DNA of 64,000 nucleotides from Henckelia pumila. Taxonomy: Eukaryota; Streptophyta; Magnoliopsida; Lamiales; Gesneriaceae. This document shows, piece by piece, positions 26,052-37,572 of the stretch. How positions within the stretch are numbered: the stretch's first letter is position 1; the number at the start of each line of letters is the position of its first letter. The position numbers were made by a program, and so were the translations under genes. The stretch is from positions 2,728,001 to 2,792,000 of the forward strand of contig NW_027331831.1 of the NCBI RefSeq assembly GCF_033568475.1. Direction: 5' to 3'. The notes beneath the pieces were generated by a model, which had not been told where the DNA came from, did no database searches, and worked only from the letters and a program-made list of their open reading frames with translations.

Positions 26052-27444
26052 TATAGAGGAGAGTATAACCAGCTTGTTTAGTGTTTTATTACTTAATTGC
26101 CCTTTTCTAGCAGAGGTTCCGTTTTACCAGAGGTCTTCTGTCACAATATTGGAGTAAGTTTTGGGAAGAAATTAGGTCCGTCATTATTTTTATTTTTTCA
26201 CATGGGGGCAAGGATGGAAGGCAAGATTTATGCTTTAAATAAATTGAGTCTTGTTATTGTTTCGAGAGTCGACAATCTTGTTCCATTTCTCGTTGTCACT
26301 CTTTTATTTTTACATGGACCCAAGTGGTCGAGCATCATTCAATCTAGATTTTTATTACTTTGCATTACTTTTTTTCCCCCTTACAATGTTGTTATCTGCG
26401 GTTTGCTGTGATTTGATTGTGATTAACATCGAAAATTTTATTTCTATTGAACTAGGAAAATCAGAGAAATGCCTTTATAAGCATTGTTTAGGTATGCTTT
26501 CGGTGTTTTAAAATCCATCCCCAAAATCATTCATGTATCACATGCAACTGATTGTTTGCATCAAACAAAACAGATTCCTAAGAAAAATATTTCGTATATC
26601 CAACCAAATGTGGATGGCCCGACACCTCTGTAGTTATTGTCTGTTGAGTAATTAATTTTGAATTTCTGTCGGTGGCATTTAAGTGCAAAAAGGTCAATGA
26701 TAACCAAAATAAGCGTACGGTGCAATTGAACATAAATATGAATCATGATGTTATTCCACAAAAATTTTGTCCGGTGATTTGGCTTACCTCAATCTCCACT
26801 CAAAAGATCTGTCCAAACATTTTCTCCATCAATAATTTGTCCATGCGATTTGGTTGAGGTTGTGAAGTAACATTCAAAATCTTATGGATTGTGTCAATGG
26901 TTTGTCAAGGTCCTAAGTAAGATTCAAATCTCGTACTCAAAACCAATTACGACAAACATTATGAATACAAAATTGCACTCGAGACAAATATTATGGATCG
27001 ATTTGGTCCAAATTTAAAATAAAAAGCAACATTTTTTTACGAAAAAACCCAAATACGTTTTATGAATCAAATTAAATGAAAAATCCGTATCACGAAATCT
27101 ATCTATAAAAAAAGCTTTCATGCAAGTCTATATCTTGTTGACAAACATATCCGACACAAAAAGCTCGTGTGTGCAAGAAACTTTGTTGCGGTGGGAGAGG
27201 GGAACGGTGAATGAGCAAAACAAAACATGGGTGAATGGAACACCACAAATTGCGTACACGCGTCTCTCTTTCCCTCTGATCCACGCACTCAATCCACTTT
27301 GTCAAATTGTTTCTACTAATCCATCACATAATTTAAGATTGCATTATGAACGCCATTTGGTCAAATATTTCGCCCACTGTTTGTCTGAATACTCCATTTC
27401 CATATTCGAGAAAGATTGTGAACGGGAGTGATTTTTCTCAGCAA
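26052..27444. other. C2H2 3' UTR and TIC32-like promoter region
   Basis: The first few hundred bases should be the C2H2 3' UTR. The remainder is AT-rich spacer and the promoter and leader of the dehydrogenase gene. Several short frames here have no recognisable protein composition. I see no transposon with clear ends. Confidence 0.5.
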
Positions 27445-30214
27445 ATGTGGCTGTTTAGAAGGAATGGGACATCTGGGTTTTCTTCTTCGTCTACTGCTGA
27501 AGAAGTTACCGATGGAATCGATGGGTCCGGTCTCACTGCCATTGTTACAGGTTAAGCACTACAATAATATTTTGCTTGTTTTTTTTTTTAAAAAAAAGTA
27601 ATAGTCTTTTGCGTGTTTGGTTTGTGGAAATCTTGGGATGATCAGTTTTAATTCCTGAGCATCGGTATTATATCAAAACTTTGGCATTATGTTGTGCGAT
27701 TTTCTAAATTTTTTACGCGATTTAGGATGAGATAAATGCAAAATGAAACTGGTGCAATGAGTGCGCCGGGTTAGAACTTGAAAACTTGTGATAAGCTTAG
27801 AAACGAGTCAAAAAAGTTAGAAGCTGGATGGACCTACAATTGGCTGGTGTGATTGTTTGGTATGTTTTGTGGATAAAACTTAGAAATAAAACTTGGATAA
27901 AACTTGTGTTTAAGTTTTTGATTTGGGAACCTAGAGTGCCTTCAAGTTTTGCTCAAATCCTGTTATTTCACTTGCAGGGGCGTCGAGTGGTATAGGTTCA
28001 GAAACTGCTCGAGTTCTTGCATTGCGTGGCGTGCATGTCGTAATGGGTGTTAGGAATGTTTCTGCTGGAAAACAAGTGAAAGAAGCAATAGTTAACGAAA
28101 TTCCTGCAGCAAAAGTTGAGGCAATGGAGTTAGATCTCAGTTCAATGGCATCTGTTAAAAAATTTGCGTCTGAGTTTACTTCATCCGGACGGCCGCTGAA
28201 TCTTTTAATGTAGGTAGATCACATGACAAACTTATGGCTTGAACTCCTGTCTTGCATTTGAATTGGTGAATGTTGAGTGTAGAAATATATGCTTTTAGAA
28301 AAATCATTTCAGATTTGAATTTTTTTTGGGTTTGAAAGGGACACGACTGTCACTACATATCTCATCTACTTATAACCAAGTTTTTCTGACTATATTAAAA
28401 GTTATATCTGGTGACATAATTGTAATTAAAATGTTTTAAAACTATTTCACGAACAAGCGCCGCATATAGAATGTTGCTTCTCATATTCAGTTACATATGA
28501 TAACAGGGGAGGTAGTTCCCCAACATCTGCCACGTTCATTTTTTTGTCGAGCCTACAATTTGCTTCTATCATGAAATTTTTTCTAAGTATGGATTTTGTA
28601 TTTCCTCTGTCAGTAATAATGCAGGAATTATGGCAACACCGTTCAAGCTATCTAAAGACAATATAGAGTTGCAGTTCGCCACCAATCACCTAGGTACCTA
28701 GGCCTCTTGTTCATATGTGTTTTGTGTGCCCAAATGCTATAAATTTTATTTAATCCAAACTATCTCAAGCTTCACGTATTGAAACACTTGAGAATGATCT
28801 CTTTCAGGTCACTTTCTTTTGACGAATTTGTTATTAGACACGATGAAACGAACAGCTGGTGAGACAAAAAGGGAGGGAAGGATAGTGTATGTTTCATCAG
28901 AGGCTCACCGCTTTTCGTATAGAGAGGGAATTTGCTTTGACAGACTTAATGATCAAGAAGGGTGCACCTTCTTTTGTCTCTTTCTGGCAGATTTATGGAA
29001 ATCGATGTGTTTTAACTTTTAATATCATTTCTCTGTCTGCAGATACAACCGGTGGCTTGCTTATGGCCAATCTAAACTTGCTAATCTATTGCATGCTAAT
29101 GAATTGGCCAGACGCTTAAAGGTGATGCTTTTTCCTTTAGCATGATGGAAGAAAATCGAGGGGTGGGACTTGTGATTTTTTGGCTTTAAAGCATTTCAAA
29201 TATTATTTTAAGAGTTCCCCTGTTTCTAGACTTGATTTAGCACACATTTAAGCCTATTTATCCGATTTACAAATTTATCTGGATTTGAATCAAAATATCT
29301 GAAGATTCTTGAATTTCTGATCTTCTATAGATCTTGAACAGGAAGATGGTGTTGAAATAACGGTAAATTCACTTCATCCCGGAGTAGTTACGACTAATCT
29401 TTTCCGTCACTTTGGTGTTTGGGGAGGAAACCTCGGGTTAGTTGAAGGTAATAACATATTACTCGACTTGACATACTGACCAGATATATGCTCTCCCTTT
29501 GGACCTTGGATCCCTTCACATTTCCTTCATTTCATTTTAGATGAAAAACTGCTACATGATATTGCTCGAATATTCATTAAAACAACATTTATTTAGAATC
29601 TGCTAACACTCATCTGTTATTCAACTTACCGTGCAACGATTTTTCATGATACAGGTTTTCTCGGCACACTTGGTAAATTGGTGTTTAAAAATGTTCAGCA
29701 GGTGACATTCTTTTCTGGTTGTAAATTGTAATACATTAATTCCAAGACAACATACTTAGCTGGTAACCACCTCATATTCACAGTTCACAAATAAGGCTAT
29801 AGACAATATACTTCACTAGTAACTATTTTGTATTCATACTCATTTTATTAGAATGATTAAGTCAAAATTGTTAAAATTGTTAATTTACACAATCTTATAA
29901 AACCACTCACACCTCTCTTATAATTCAACAAGTTATCACACCGCATGCCTGTGTACTTTAATGTATGCTTTATCCTGTGGAGTCAAGAACATGGCCAACT
30001 ACTAGCTATGTTCTGATGCATTGCGAGTTCAATCCTAACCGTTCATTGTTTAAAGGGTGCTTCAACCACTTGTTATCTGGCGCTGCATTCGCAGCTAAAG
30101 GGGACGACCGGTGCCTATTTTGCAGACAACAACATGGCCAAAGCAAATGCTAAAGCTGAAGACACAGATGTGGCAAAGAAACTCTGGGATTTCAGCATGG
30201 ATTTGATCAAATGA
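27445..30214 (+). CDS. TIC32-like short-chain dehydrogenase/reductase
   Basis: Eight exons (27445-27550, 27978-28209, 28614-28693, 28808-28961, 29043-29121, 29342-29447, 29655-29701, 30056-30214) join in phase to 320 residues. This is a classical-fold SDR: the NAD(P)-binding TGASSGIG motif starts at T35, NNAG lies at 114-117, the serine is in VYVSSEAHR, and the catalytic YxxxK is Y198-GQS-K202. The start [20 protein letters not shown] matches the N-terminus of Arabidopsis TIC32 (MWFFG...GFSSRSTAEEV), a family annotated as chloroplast inner-envelope or retinol dehydrogenase-like. An in-frame ATG exists upstream at 27346, but homology favours 27445. The substrate cannot be inferred, and I do not claim that it is the TIC32 orthologue rather than a paralogue. 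Confidence 0.93.
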
Positions 30215-30536
30215 TAGTTATGATTCTCCAATCAACTTTGAAAAATTGAAAGCTGGGACTTTTTATCTCATTCCCATGCTAGAGTATAGTTTATTATATG
30301 GAAAATCTATCTGTAATGACCCTGTGATTGAACACAAAATATTTAAATTTCGTCACTATAATTGTCTACCCTATGAAGATGAACCTTTGGTTTGGACAAA
30401 AATCGGTGGCATTTGAGATTGATTTGAGATTCTCAGCTATGCCAGTTTGGATGTTGATACAACTGCTGCTTTCATGTAGTTTAGTTTGATTTATTTGATT
30501 TAAGACGAAAATTAAATGTACTCCCACAAACTACTA

Positions 30537-31640
30537 TTTTTGCAGTTCCCTTTATGCTATTTATTGTTGCATATGGTTCCAAGAACTCCCACAAACTACT
30601 CGGGATGCCGGTCCTATTGAACCCATCCATGGTAATAAACATCCCACAGAAAAATATCAAGAGCGAATACGATACCTGGATGTCAAAGATCTCAGAAACG
30701 TCAATGGCATCAAAAAGTTTGCAGTATAGTTCCAAAAAAATGAAACATCACCTTTTCTAAACTAGGCCTGGCGTCATTGAAATCAAGAACGATGAGAGCG
30801 AGCGCGGCTGTAATTGCAGTCCATGACATGTTTAGCCCCAACAGCAAAGCCACCAGCATCCCTAAAGTAACAAGATAAACACATGCTGTCCATAACATCC
30901 TTTTCCATTTCTTGGAAAATCCAAGTTTTTCATCTGTGAATGACCTGAAATTTTCGAACTCAACCCAAGAAGACGAGGGACCCCTTTTTGATAGTATAGG
31001 CCCCGAGTTGGTTGTTTCTTTCGACGCATCTGACTTTCTAACTGATTCAGCTCCAGTATTTAGGACCTTGTGAATCTCACTCTCAGCTAAAGACCCTCGA
31101 TTTCTACGCTTCTCGGTGTTATCTGTATGAACATCAACACTAGGAGAGCTGTGAATTGTATCGTTCTCAGGCATATTCCCACGATTTTTAAGCGTCGATT
31201 CATGGCCATTGACGTTCAAAGGGCTGTAAATGTTTGTAAGACCATTGACGTTCGAAGGGCTGTGGATACACATTGAGTCTAATACAGAGCTCAAATCTTG
31301 GGACCTCAATGAAGAAAGGTGCGACATTGTAGCAGGCGGAAAACGATGGAAACTCACGGCATCTTCTCCAACAACTTCCGACGAAGCATCTTCTTCATCT
31401 TTTTGATCCGACAGCAACTTCCAATACATACACAAAAGGATCAAAACATTGATCACAATTCCCACGAGCATCGCGGGGAGAACTCATGAATAAAAACTTC
31501 CCGAAACTGATCTTACTTTGAACAGCTATAACCAAGTTTTGAGGATTGCCTATGGAGCTGCTGGTGACCCAATATTTGCACTCGAGGCCAGGGCTAACAG
31601 AAAAGGATGGGGAGGAAGATTATGGATGAGTTATCACTTG
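30537..31640 (-). pseudogene. Truncated LSI2-like transporter copy
   Basis: This is a partial second copy of the transporter at 37573-39433, with most exon-1 codons about 95% identical by eye. It keeps the latter part of exon 1 (from [19 protein letters not shown]), intron 1 and half of exon 2. It lacks the first 140 or so codons and everything after SIKGTA in exon 2. Damage visible: a one-base insertion near 31487 (AACTCATGAATAAAAAC against AACTCCGAACAAAAAC), a deletion of about 250 bp at 31621 that fuses sequence matching 39018 to sequence matching 39275, and a downstream break at about 30537. An intact frame of 253 codons remains (31471-30710), but it lacks the transport core. It still contains a loop segment (NGLTNIYSPLNVNG) absent from the intact gene, so it is not a simple copy of today's functional gene. 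Confidence 0.93.
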
Positions 31641-31918
31641 GATTGATAGATTTAATTTAAAGTAAAAGATTTAATTTTGGGAAAGATCATGATGTCATTT
31701 GTATCATTCTTGCTATTAAAATTGTTTAACTTAATATATATGGTGAACCTGAAATTCGGTTGAATTTAATGGATCTAAACAAGGCTACGTTACAAATTGC
31801 AGAAATGAACTACACTAAAAATGACAAGAATGACTCACAATTCATGTCATAGATCATGAAGCATCACACTTGTATTACTTTGTCAATAAGTACATAACTT
31901 CAACTCATGTGCTGCTTG

Positions 31919-33103
31919 CTAGAACAATAACACATTTTCACCGTCGAAAATCTTGAGTGAGAGAAAGCTTGAGCGATGAGGTATGACCTCGGTCCAGCCA
32001 CGTCCGCCCTGAATAACCAAATCAAGGTCTCGACAAGCTTTGTTTTTGTTGCAGAAATAGAGCAGCTTGTCGTTATTAAAATTAAGCAAGATGTCACCGT
32101 TTTTAAAAGCTTGGATAGGATATAATAAGTCGTAAAATCTACCATAAAAGTTTTCTGATCCAGCAAGAACAAATTGCTTAGTCCAAGATTCCTTCACGGC
32201 ATATTCTTTCATCACCCATATAACAACATTAGGAAGCTCTTGAGTGAAATTATCCACGAAACACAAGCAACCATCCAAAATTCCTAATGTTCCGAAAGGT
32301 GGTGAATTTAATGGTTGTGGAGGTGGAGGAAATGGCACATACAACTCAGTTTCAAGATCGAAACAAGAAATTAACATATCGCCAGCATGCTCTTGTAACC
32401 CATGAAGATTTCCATTCAGGAACAAGCCAAATGGAGAGTGTGAATTTCCAACAGGCTTGCCAGGGTGAATGAGTCTCCATGACCTTGTTCCAACTGTGTA
32501 TATCAAACACTCAAAGTTCCGAAACGTCGAGGGTGGCGCTGCTTGGCGATTGAGTGATCGCTGCTTGCGGACATTCCTAAGTACCTTGTATTGACCACTA
32601 ATCTTGCTTACCCCAAATCCATACTCATTTGTTTCAGAATGTTTCAAAATGCCTTCAATACTGGGAAGAGCAATATACTCACGAGTGATTGGGTTGCATA
32701 GGTACAGAGAATCATCGGATTTGGCTCTATGTCCGTGCAAGCAAACAATACCATTCACCGAACCATCGATCCATAATTCTAAATCAGAGAAACCAATAAA
32801 CTCACTGGGGTTAAATTTCATCACGGAATGGTCATGAAGATTCTGGGGCTGGAGGTCGAATTCATCGTCTTCATATTCGAATATTTGGCATGTACCATAA
32901 CCATTCCCACCCATATGACGTATAAGTAGGCCAGGGGGTGATAAAGAAAGATGGGATGCAACAAAGTCAGGAGTAGAGAGTAGGTCCAGTAATGGCTTGC
33001 AAACGCATTTGCAGCTCAGGATGGTTCGGATGGGAAGTCTTGAGAGAATGATGATGATGATTTCTGATGGTAGATTAATCAAGAATTGACTCCTTGGATT
33101 CAT
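31919..33103 (-). CDS. F-box protein with F-box-associated (FBA-type) domain
   Basis: A single exon of 394 residues. The F-box is at about 9-50 (LPSEIIIIILSRLPIRTILS, then CKCVCKPLLDLL), the part that contacts SKP1 in SCF ubiquitin ligases. The C-terminal part has FBA signatures: SVNGIVCLHG, LYLCNPITREYIALPS, GFGVSKISGQYKVL, IYTVGTRSWR and GTLGILDGCLCFVD. The expected role is substrate recognition for ubiquitination, but the target is unknown because this family diversifies quickly. The gene sits just upstream of the truncated LSI2-like copy and on the same strand. No frame damage is seen. An intron in the 5' UTR is possible around 33290, not proven. Confidence 0.92.
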   Translation of the reverse strand: MNPRSQFLINLPSEIIIIILSRLPIRTILSCKCVCKPLLDLLSTPDFVASHLSLSPPGLLIRHMGGNGYGTCQIFEYEDDEFDLQPQNLHDHSVMKFNPSEFIGFSDLELWIDGSVNGIVCLHGHRAKSDDSLYLCNPITREYIALPSIEGILKHSETNEYGFGVSKISGQYKVLRNVRKQRSLNRQAAPPSTFRNFECLIYTVGTRSWRLIHPGKPVGNSHSPFGLFLNGNLHGLQEHAGDMLISCFDLETELYVPFPPPPQPLNSPPFGTLGILDGCLCFVDNFTQELPNVVIWVMKEYAVKESWTKQFVLAGSENFYGRFYDLLYPIQAFKNGDILLNFNNDKLLYFCNKNKACRDLDLVIQGGRGWTEVIPHRSSFLSLKIFDGENVLLF

Positions 33104-34916
33104 TTTCCACTAGATGTCAATTTGCTATACTTCACTTCACCGTAAACACTTTGTAGATCATTCTACTGAAGCCAAACAACCCATACCTTCAAAAAATCCA
33201 TCTTGAATTATTGATTGAATCTGCAACATCACAAGATAACAAAATTGGAGAAGTTTTAGAGTTCAAGAAATGGGGAAAACATCAAATTGGGACACTTACA
33301 AATTCAAATCAAATCTCACCATGGTTGAATAAAATGTGTTCTAAGCTGAATCCATATTACCGATGAATGTGTGCCGAGTTTGAGGGACTCGGGGTTTGGG
33401 GAAGAGGTGAATTTATAAGAGTCTCTAGGGTTCCAGGTTTAGGGCCGAGATGACCAACATAACTTGACCATGTGTTTCGAAAAACTAGAAATGATATTTG
33501 AATTTTGAATTTTAAATTTTGAATTTGAATTGGAATTTGAATTTGATTTAGATAATGTTTGCAACTTCTAAATATAAGTGATTATGTTATTTTTTTAACA
33601 AATTTGATCATATATTTTTAGAAATTGCAAACACTACCTAAAATTCTTTGATTTAAAATTGCATTGTAGTGTTTGATTAATGTTATTTAAAAATTGGATT
33701 TGATAGTTAAAATTAATCTTATTTTATGTTTACATTTTTTTTGTTTTACTTATTATTTTTAAAATATCTTTATTATTAATAATATTTAATATTCACATAT
33801 TTTTTATACATGGTATATAATAAAAATAATTTATAAATATAATGAAAATATGTATTTTTAGTGATTGTTTTAATAATGAAGTAAAGTGATCAAAAGAAAA
33901 TTGAGATAAAGTGATCGAATTATGATAAATTAAGTTTTTAGCATTAAAAATAATTGAATTTCATCATAAAAAGAAAGAATTTACATAATAATTTTTAAAA
34001 TATATAAATATTTTAAAATGATTTCAAAAAAAAAATTCAACTGTGTGATAAAATATTTATGAATTAAATGTATTATTTTTCTAGAAGATGATATATTTAG
34101 TTAGTTTGACAAAAAAAAAAAAAAAGTTATTTTGTCAATATAACCCAAATCCCATTAAATCATACAAAATCTTTTCATTTTAGTTAGATTTCATTCAGTT
34201 ATATCAAATCTAATCAAATATCAATCTCATTTTAAATTCTATCATACAAAACGCTCAAAATAGGATTTGGGATTTCATATCCCACCAAATTCCATGAAAT
34301 TTGCATTGTGTTTGATGGACTTGATTTGGAGGAGATTTGGATTTGAAAATAATATTTTGATGTTTGGTAAAATGAAATTTTAAAACCGAATAGGTATTTG
34401 ATGGGATTTCATTTAACTAAGAACCCGTTTAGATTTCGTAGTTATTTTTTTAAAAAAGTGTTTTTTAAGCTATAATTTTTTACTTTTGAAAAAGCTCTAA
34501 TTTTGAAATCTTTACAAAATTGGTCGAATTTCATGGGATTTGGGTTTATAAAAACAATAAAATTATTTCTAATGATAAATTTATAAACTTTAGTTATAAA
34601 TTTAAGTTTTTCTAATTTTTTTTTTTTTTTACAAAATATCGCTTTTCTAAAATTTATGCTATTAAATTCTAATATATATTTTAACTATTTTCCAAACACC
34701 AAAAATGACATTTGAATTCCATGAATTAAAATTCAAATCCAATTTCAATTACAAATCCAATTTTTTATGGAACTGACTTTTCTTTACCTTTTTTTTTAAA
34801 ATAAAAAAAAAATCGCATTAATCTAAATATCCACAAATACAACTTGTTGTAATCAAGAAGAAAATCCAGAAATAGTATTCCAATTTCCAAATAACATGAT
34901 TATTATAATCAACTCC
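33104..34916. other. F-box promoter and AT-rich repeat spacer
   Basis: The first 300-400 bases are the F-box leader and promoter side. From about 33480 the sequence is full of ATTTGAATTT-type words and TTTGG/CCAAA boundaries, such as AGGATTTGGGATTTCATATCCC at 34262 and CAAACACCAAAAATG at 34695. This suggests overlapping old MITEs. One recognisable start is GAACCCGTTTAGATTTCGTAG at 34426 after TAA, resembling the Tourist-like element at 56924; its other end is not clear. No gene is seen. Confidence 0.5.
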
Positions 34917-35930
34917 ATATTTAGTAGGGGTTTCAAAATTTTCGAAATTCCGACCATTCCCGAATCCCATCTCATTCTCATCCCGAAAAAATCCCAACCC
35001 GAAATTTTTCCGATCCGAACTTTTGGGATTTTTTCCATCCCGATTAATATCGGTAGAGGAATCGGGAATAAAACCTTATCCCTACGGAATTCCCGATCCG
35101 TCCCGAAATAATATAATAATATATTTTATATATTAATAACTTTGTTAATATAATAAGCTAAATATTCTTAGGTTTCATCTCATATAACACTTAATTGTGG
35201 ACTTAATTTGCATAATTTTTATTGTTGAAACCATCAAATTGTAAAATCTCGAAATGACATTTTATTTTTGTGTATTTTTTTAAAATAAATTAATAATTTA
35301 ATTAATTCATATTTATAATTATCTAATTAGAATAAATATGTAAAACAAGACTCAAAAGATTAATTTGACAATCTATTTAACTAAATTTATTTAGTAATTG
35401 TATCCGAAAAACAAAACCTTGAAACATTATCAAGAATATTTTAATATTATATGTTTTAAGCTTAATATTTATTTTTATTTATAAATATAAGTTTCTATAT
35501 AGTATATATTTAATAACATAATCACATTTTTTTATTTGTTTGAACGAAATTTGAATATGAAAAAAAATCGGGATTTTCTCTCCCTACTCGACGTGATCCT
35601 GAATGTTTGGGATCCCGAATAATCGGGTTCCGAAATGTTTCGGGTACGAGATCTGGAGAAAAAAAAAATTCAATTCTTTTCGGAATGTGAGTTGGATAGG
35701 GGATTTACGGGACGACTTTCAACCCTATTCCACCCCTAATATTTAGCTAAAGAGTGAGCAATACAATTAACTTGTCGCTTAATGTGAAAAAATCTTTCAA
35801 AGTTTTCTTCCATTAACCATGCGTATGTCTGGGCAGCCGGCGAAACTTCAGACCCTACGAAAATCGCTGGTTCCTTCTATGCATGAACTGCCATATCAGA
35901 ATCAGAATAAACTTGCACTTGCTTAAGTGA
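34860..35930 (-). mobile_element. RNase H-like (RVT_3) LINE fragment, split by the hAT-type element
   Basis: On the minus strand 35930-35750 reads as a worn RNase H-like domain: YSDSDMAVHA, AQTYAWLMEENFE, and RQVNCIAHSLAK, the typical end motif with an invariant-looking AHSLA. Similar-looking sequence resumes at 34916-34860 on the far side of the hAT-type element, in a frame compatible with continuity. Domains like this end plant LINE ORF2 proteins, but a host RNase H-like gene is not excluded. It contains a stop and is dead. Confidence 0.6.
34925..35738. mobile_element. 814-bp non-autonomous hAT-type element with perfect 8-bp target duplication
   Basis: The ends are TAGGGGT...ACCCCTA, flanked on both sides by the identical 8-mer ATATTTAG (34917-34924 and 35739-35746). 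An 8-bp duplication is the hallmark of hAT insertion. Subterminal regions are rich in CCCGAWT/ATTCGGG words (TTCCCGATCCGTCCCG, GGGATCCCGAATAATCGGG), and the middle is AT-rich. No transposase frame is visible, so it must have moved with help from another element. It inserted into an older RNase H-like fragment on the minus strand. Confidence 0.9.
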
Positions 35931-35936
35931 GTGTTT

Positions 35937-36273
35937 GCAATCACTAAAAAAAAGTGATTGTTAGCTTTTGGCTTAAAAAATTATTTTTGTATATTTTTGT
36001 ATGTTTCTTAAACTTAGATTATGTGTTAGCTTATGCTTAACTTAATTGAAATCCAAAAGCTAGTCATGTGGTGATTATGATTCTCCAAAAGTGATTCTAA
36101 GAAGGTCATTGTTAAAATCACTCTAATCACTTATTTGTCAAACACTACTCAACTTTGAATTTTAAATTTTCACATTTGTTTCCAAACACTACCAACTTTT
36201 GATTTTTCTTAACTTTTTTATAATATATAAATTAATTACTTTTACAAAAGCACAATCTATTACAAACACTCCC
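35937..36273. mobile_element. 337-bp Tourist-like MITE with TAA duplication
   Basis: The ends GTGAGTGTTTGCAAT and ATTACAAACACTCCC are inverted repeats (two mismatches) flanked by TAA on both sides (35934-35936 and 36274-36276). This fits PIF/Harbinger-type Tourist MITEs. The interior includes AGTCATGTGGTGATTATGAT and ACTACTCAACTTTGA, which recur in inverse orientation at 47821-48130, so the family has at least two members here. Confidence 0.82.
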
Positions 36274-36364
36274 TAAAACATGTTGCTCAACTCGCACTTG
36301 CTCTATGGCCTCTTTTAAGTACTTTTAGAGATGACTCTTTCGTTGATATTTTAAATTGAGTGCA

Positions 36365-36805
36365 TGAAACTGTAAAAGGAGAAGATTTTGAATCTTTTGT
36401 CTTGCTTTGTCTTGCTTTGTTGGAGATGGCCTAAGTCTTTAACACAAATTAATACAAGGCAACCACCTCCATATGATACTGTTGAAGTGAATGTAGATGC
36501 GACGCTTGGGACATCAAAATCTTATTTTGTTGTAAGGATTGTGTGTCGAGATAGCAACGGCCATGTTTTGTTTACTGAAGAAAAGTGTTTACAAGGAATT
36601 TAACCTCAAAAGCACTTCATCATGGATGACCTCATTGAAGTATTGAATCATATGCTCTCAATGCGATTCAAGCAATTCGAACCACTGCTCGTTTCTCTTG
36701 ATGGTACAATTGTGGAGCATGTTCGATTTTAGGTCGGGTGTTGTTTTCACATATTGTCAGAGATACGCTAACCAAGTGGCTCATTTGTTAGCTGCTTGAA
36801 GTTTG
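36365..36805 (+). mobile_element. Second RNase H-like (RVT_3) LINE fragment
   Basis: The plus strand shows YDTVEVNVDATLGTSKS followed by RIVCRDSNGHVL, the common N-terminal block of RNase H-like domains (VN.DA, RD..G). Decayed sequence with NAIQAIRTTARFS and AYANQVAHLLAA-like pieces follows in other frames up to about 36800. Stops interrupt it. It is most likely the tail of a LINE ORF2. Confidence 0.65.
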
Positions 36806-36811
36806 TTTTTT

Positions 36812-37052
36812 AAAAAATGGTTGACCCCGAGAGGAGGATCCCATTCCACATGAGTCAGAGGTTCATTGACTCATGCGAAGGGTAAATCGAGGGATGTGCA
36901 CGAGCGGCAGGGATCTGATGGAAGGAGCACATGATCCAATCCCCAGAGCATACCCCACAATATTTCAGCAGGAAATATGCTCCATACGAGGATCGAACCC
37001 GCAACGCTGGGAAATTTCTTCCCACGTCACCTCAGGCCTTACCAATGATGTA
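36812..37052 (-). mobile_element. tRNA-derived SINE
   Basis: On the minus strand TTGGTAAGGCCTGAGGTG (A box-like) is followed after about 30 bases by GCGGGTTCGATCCTCG, a good match to the pol III B box GGTTCGANNCC. The body then continues to 36812 and ends in an A-rich tail (ATTTTTTAAAAAACAAAC). The order of A box, B box, unrelated body and A-rich tail, over about 240 bp, is that of a plant SINE. The exact 5' end and target duplication could not be fixed. Confidence 0.7.
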
Positions 37053-37216
37053 CATCAAGACTTGTTAACTCCTTAAATGAAATGTTTATACTCAAATTTT
37101 TTTAAAAATTTTTACTATCTTGATGAAAAAATTATTTTAAAAAATGTATTATGGTATAATGGAGAATGATTTGATATTATAATTATATTATGAATTAGAA
37201 ATTATCACACTACCAT

Positions 37217-37220
<4 letters not shown>

Positions 37221-37256
<36 letters not shown>
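37221..37256. repeat. AT microsatellite
   Basis: A run of about 18 TA dinucleotides in the spacer downstream (3') of the intact LSI2-like gene. Confidence 0.9.
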
Positions 37257-37260
<4 letters not shown>

Positions 37261-37572
37261 TTTCGAATTTGCGATACGAGTTCTTATACAATAATAATAG
37301 ACATTCTGAGAAGAAAATTAAAAATCATATTTCAAAAAATAATTTCAAGGAAGGACTTCATTTAATTTTTTTTTAAAACAAACTTGTAAATTTATTTACA
37401 ACGTTTAAAGGGAAATTTATCTCATGTTACAGTTTACAGATAATATATGACAAAATAATTTATGAAACTCACCCAAAGACTCAAATCTTGTGTGCACACT
37501 GACCATGTCAAGTTTTTGGTGGCATATTGCATAAAATATCTTCAATCTTAAAACTTTAAAACAGAGTTTCAG

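Noticed and set aside
27346-27444. Upstream in-frame ATG for the TIC32-like gene
   Set aside because: The family N-terminus (MW.F) begins at 27445, so the upstream extension is more likely leader.
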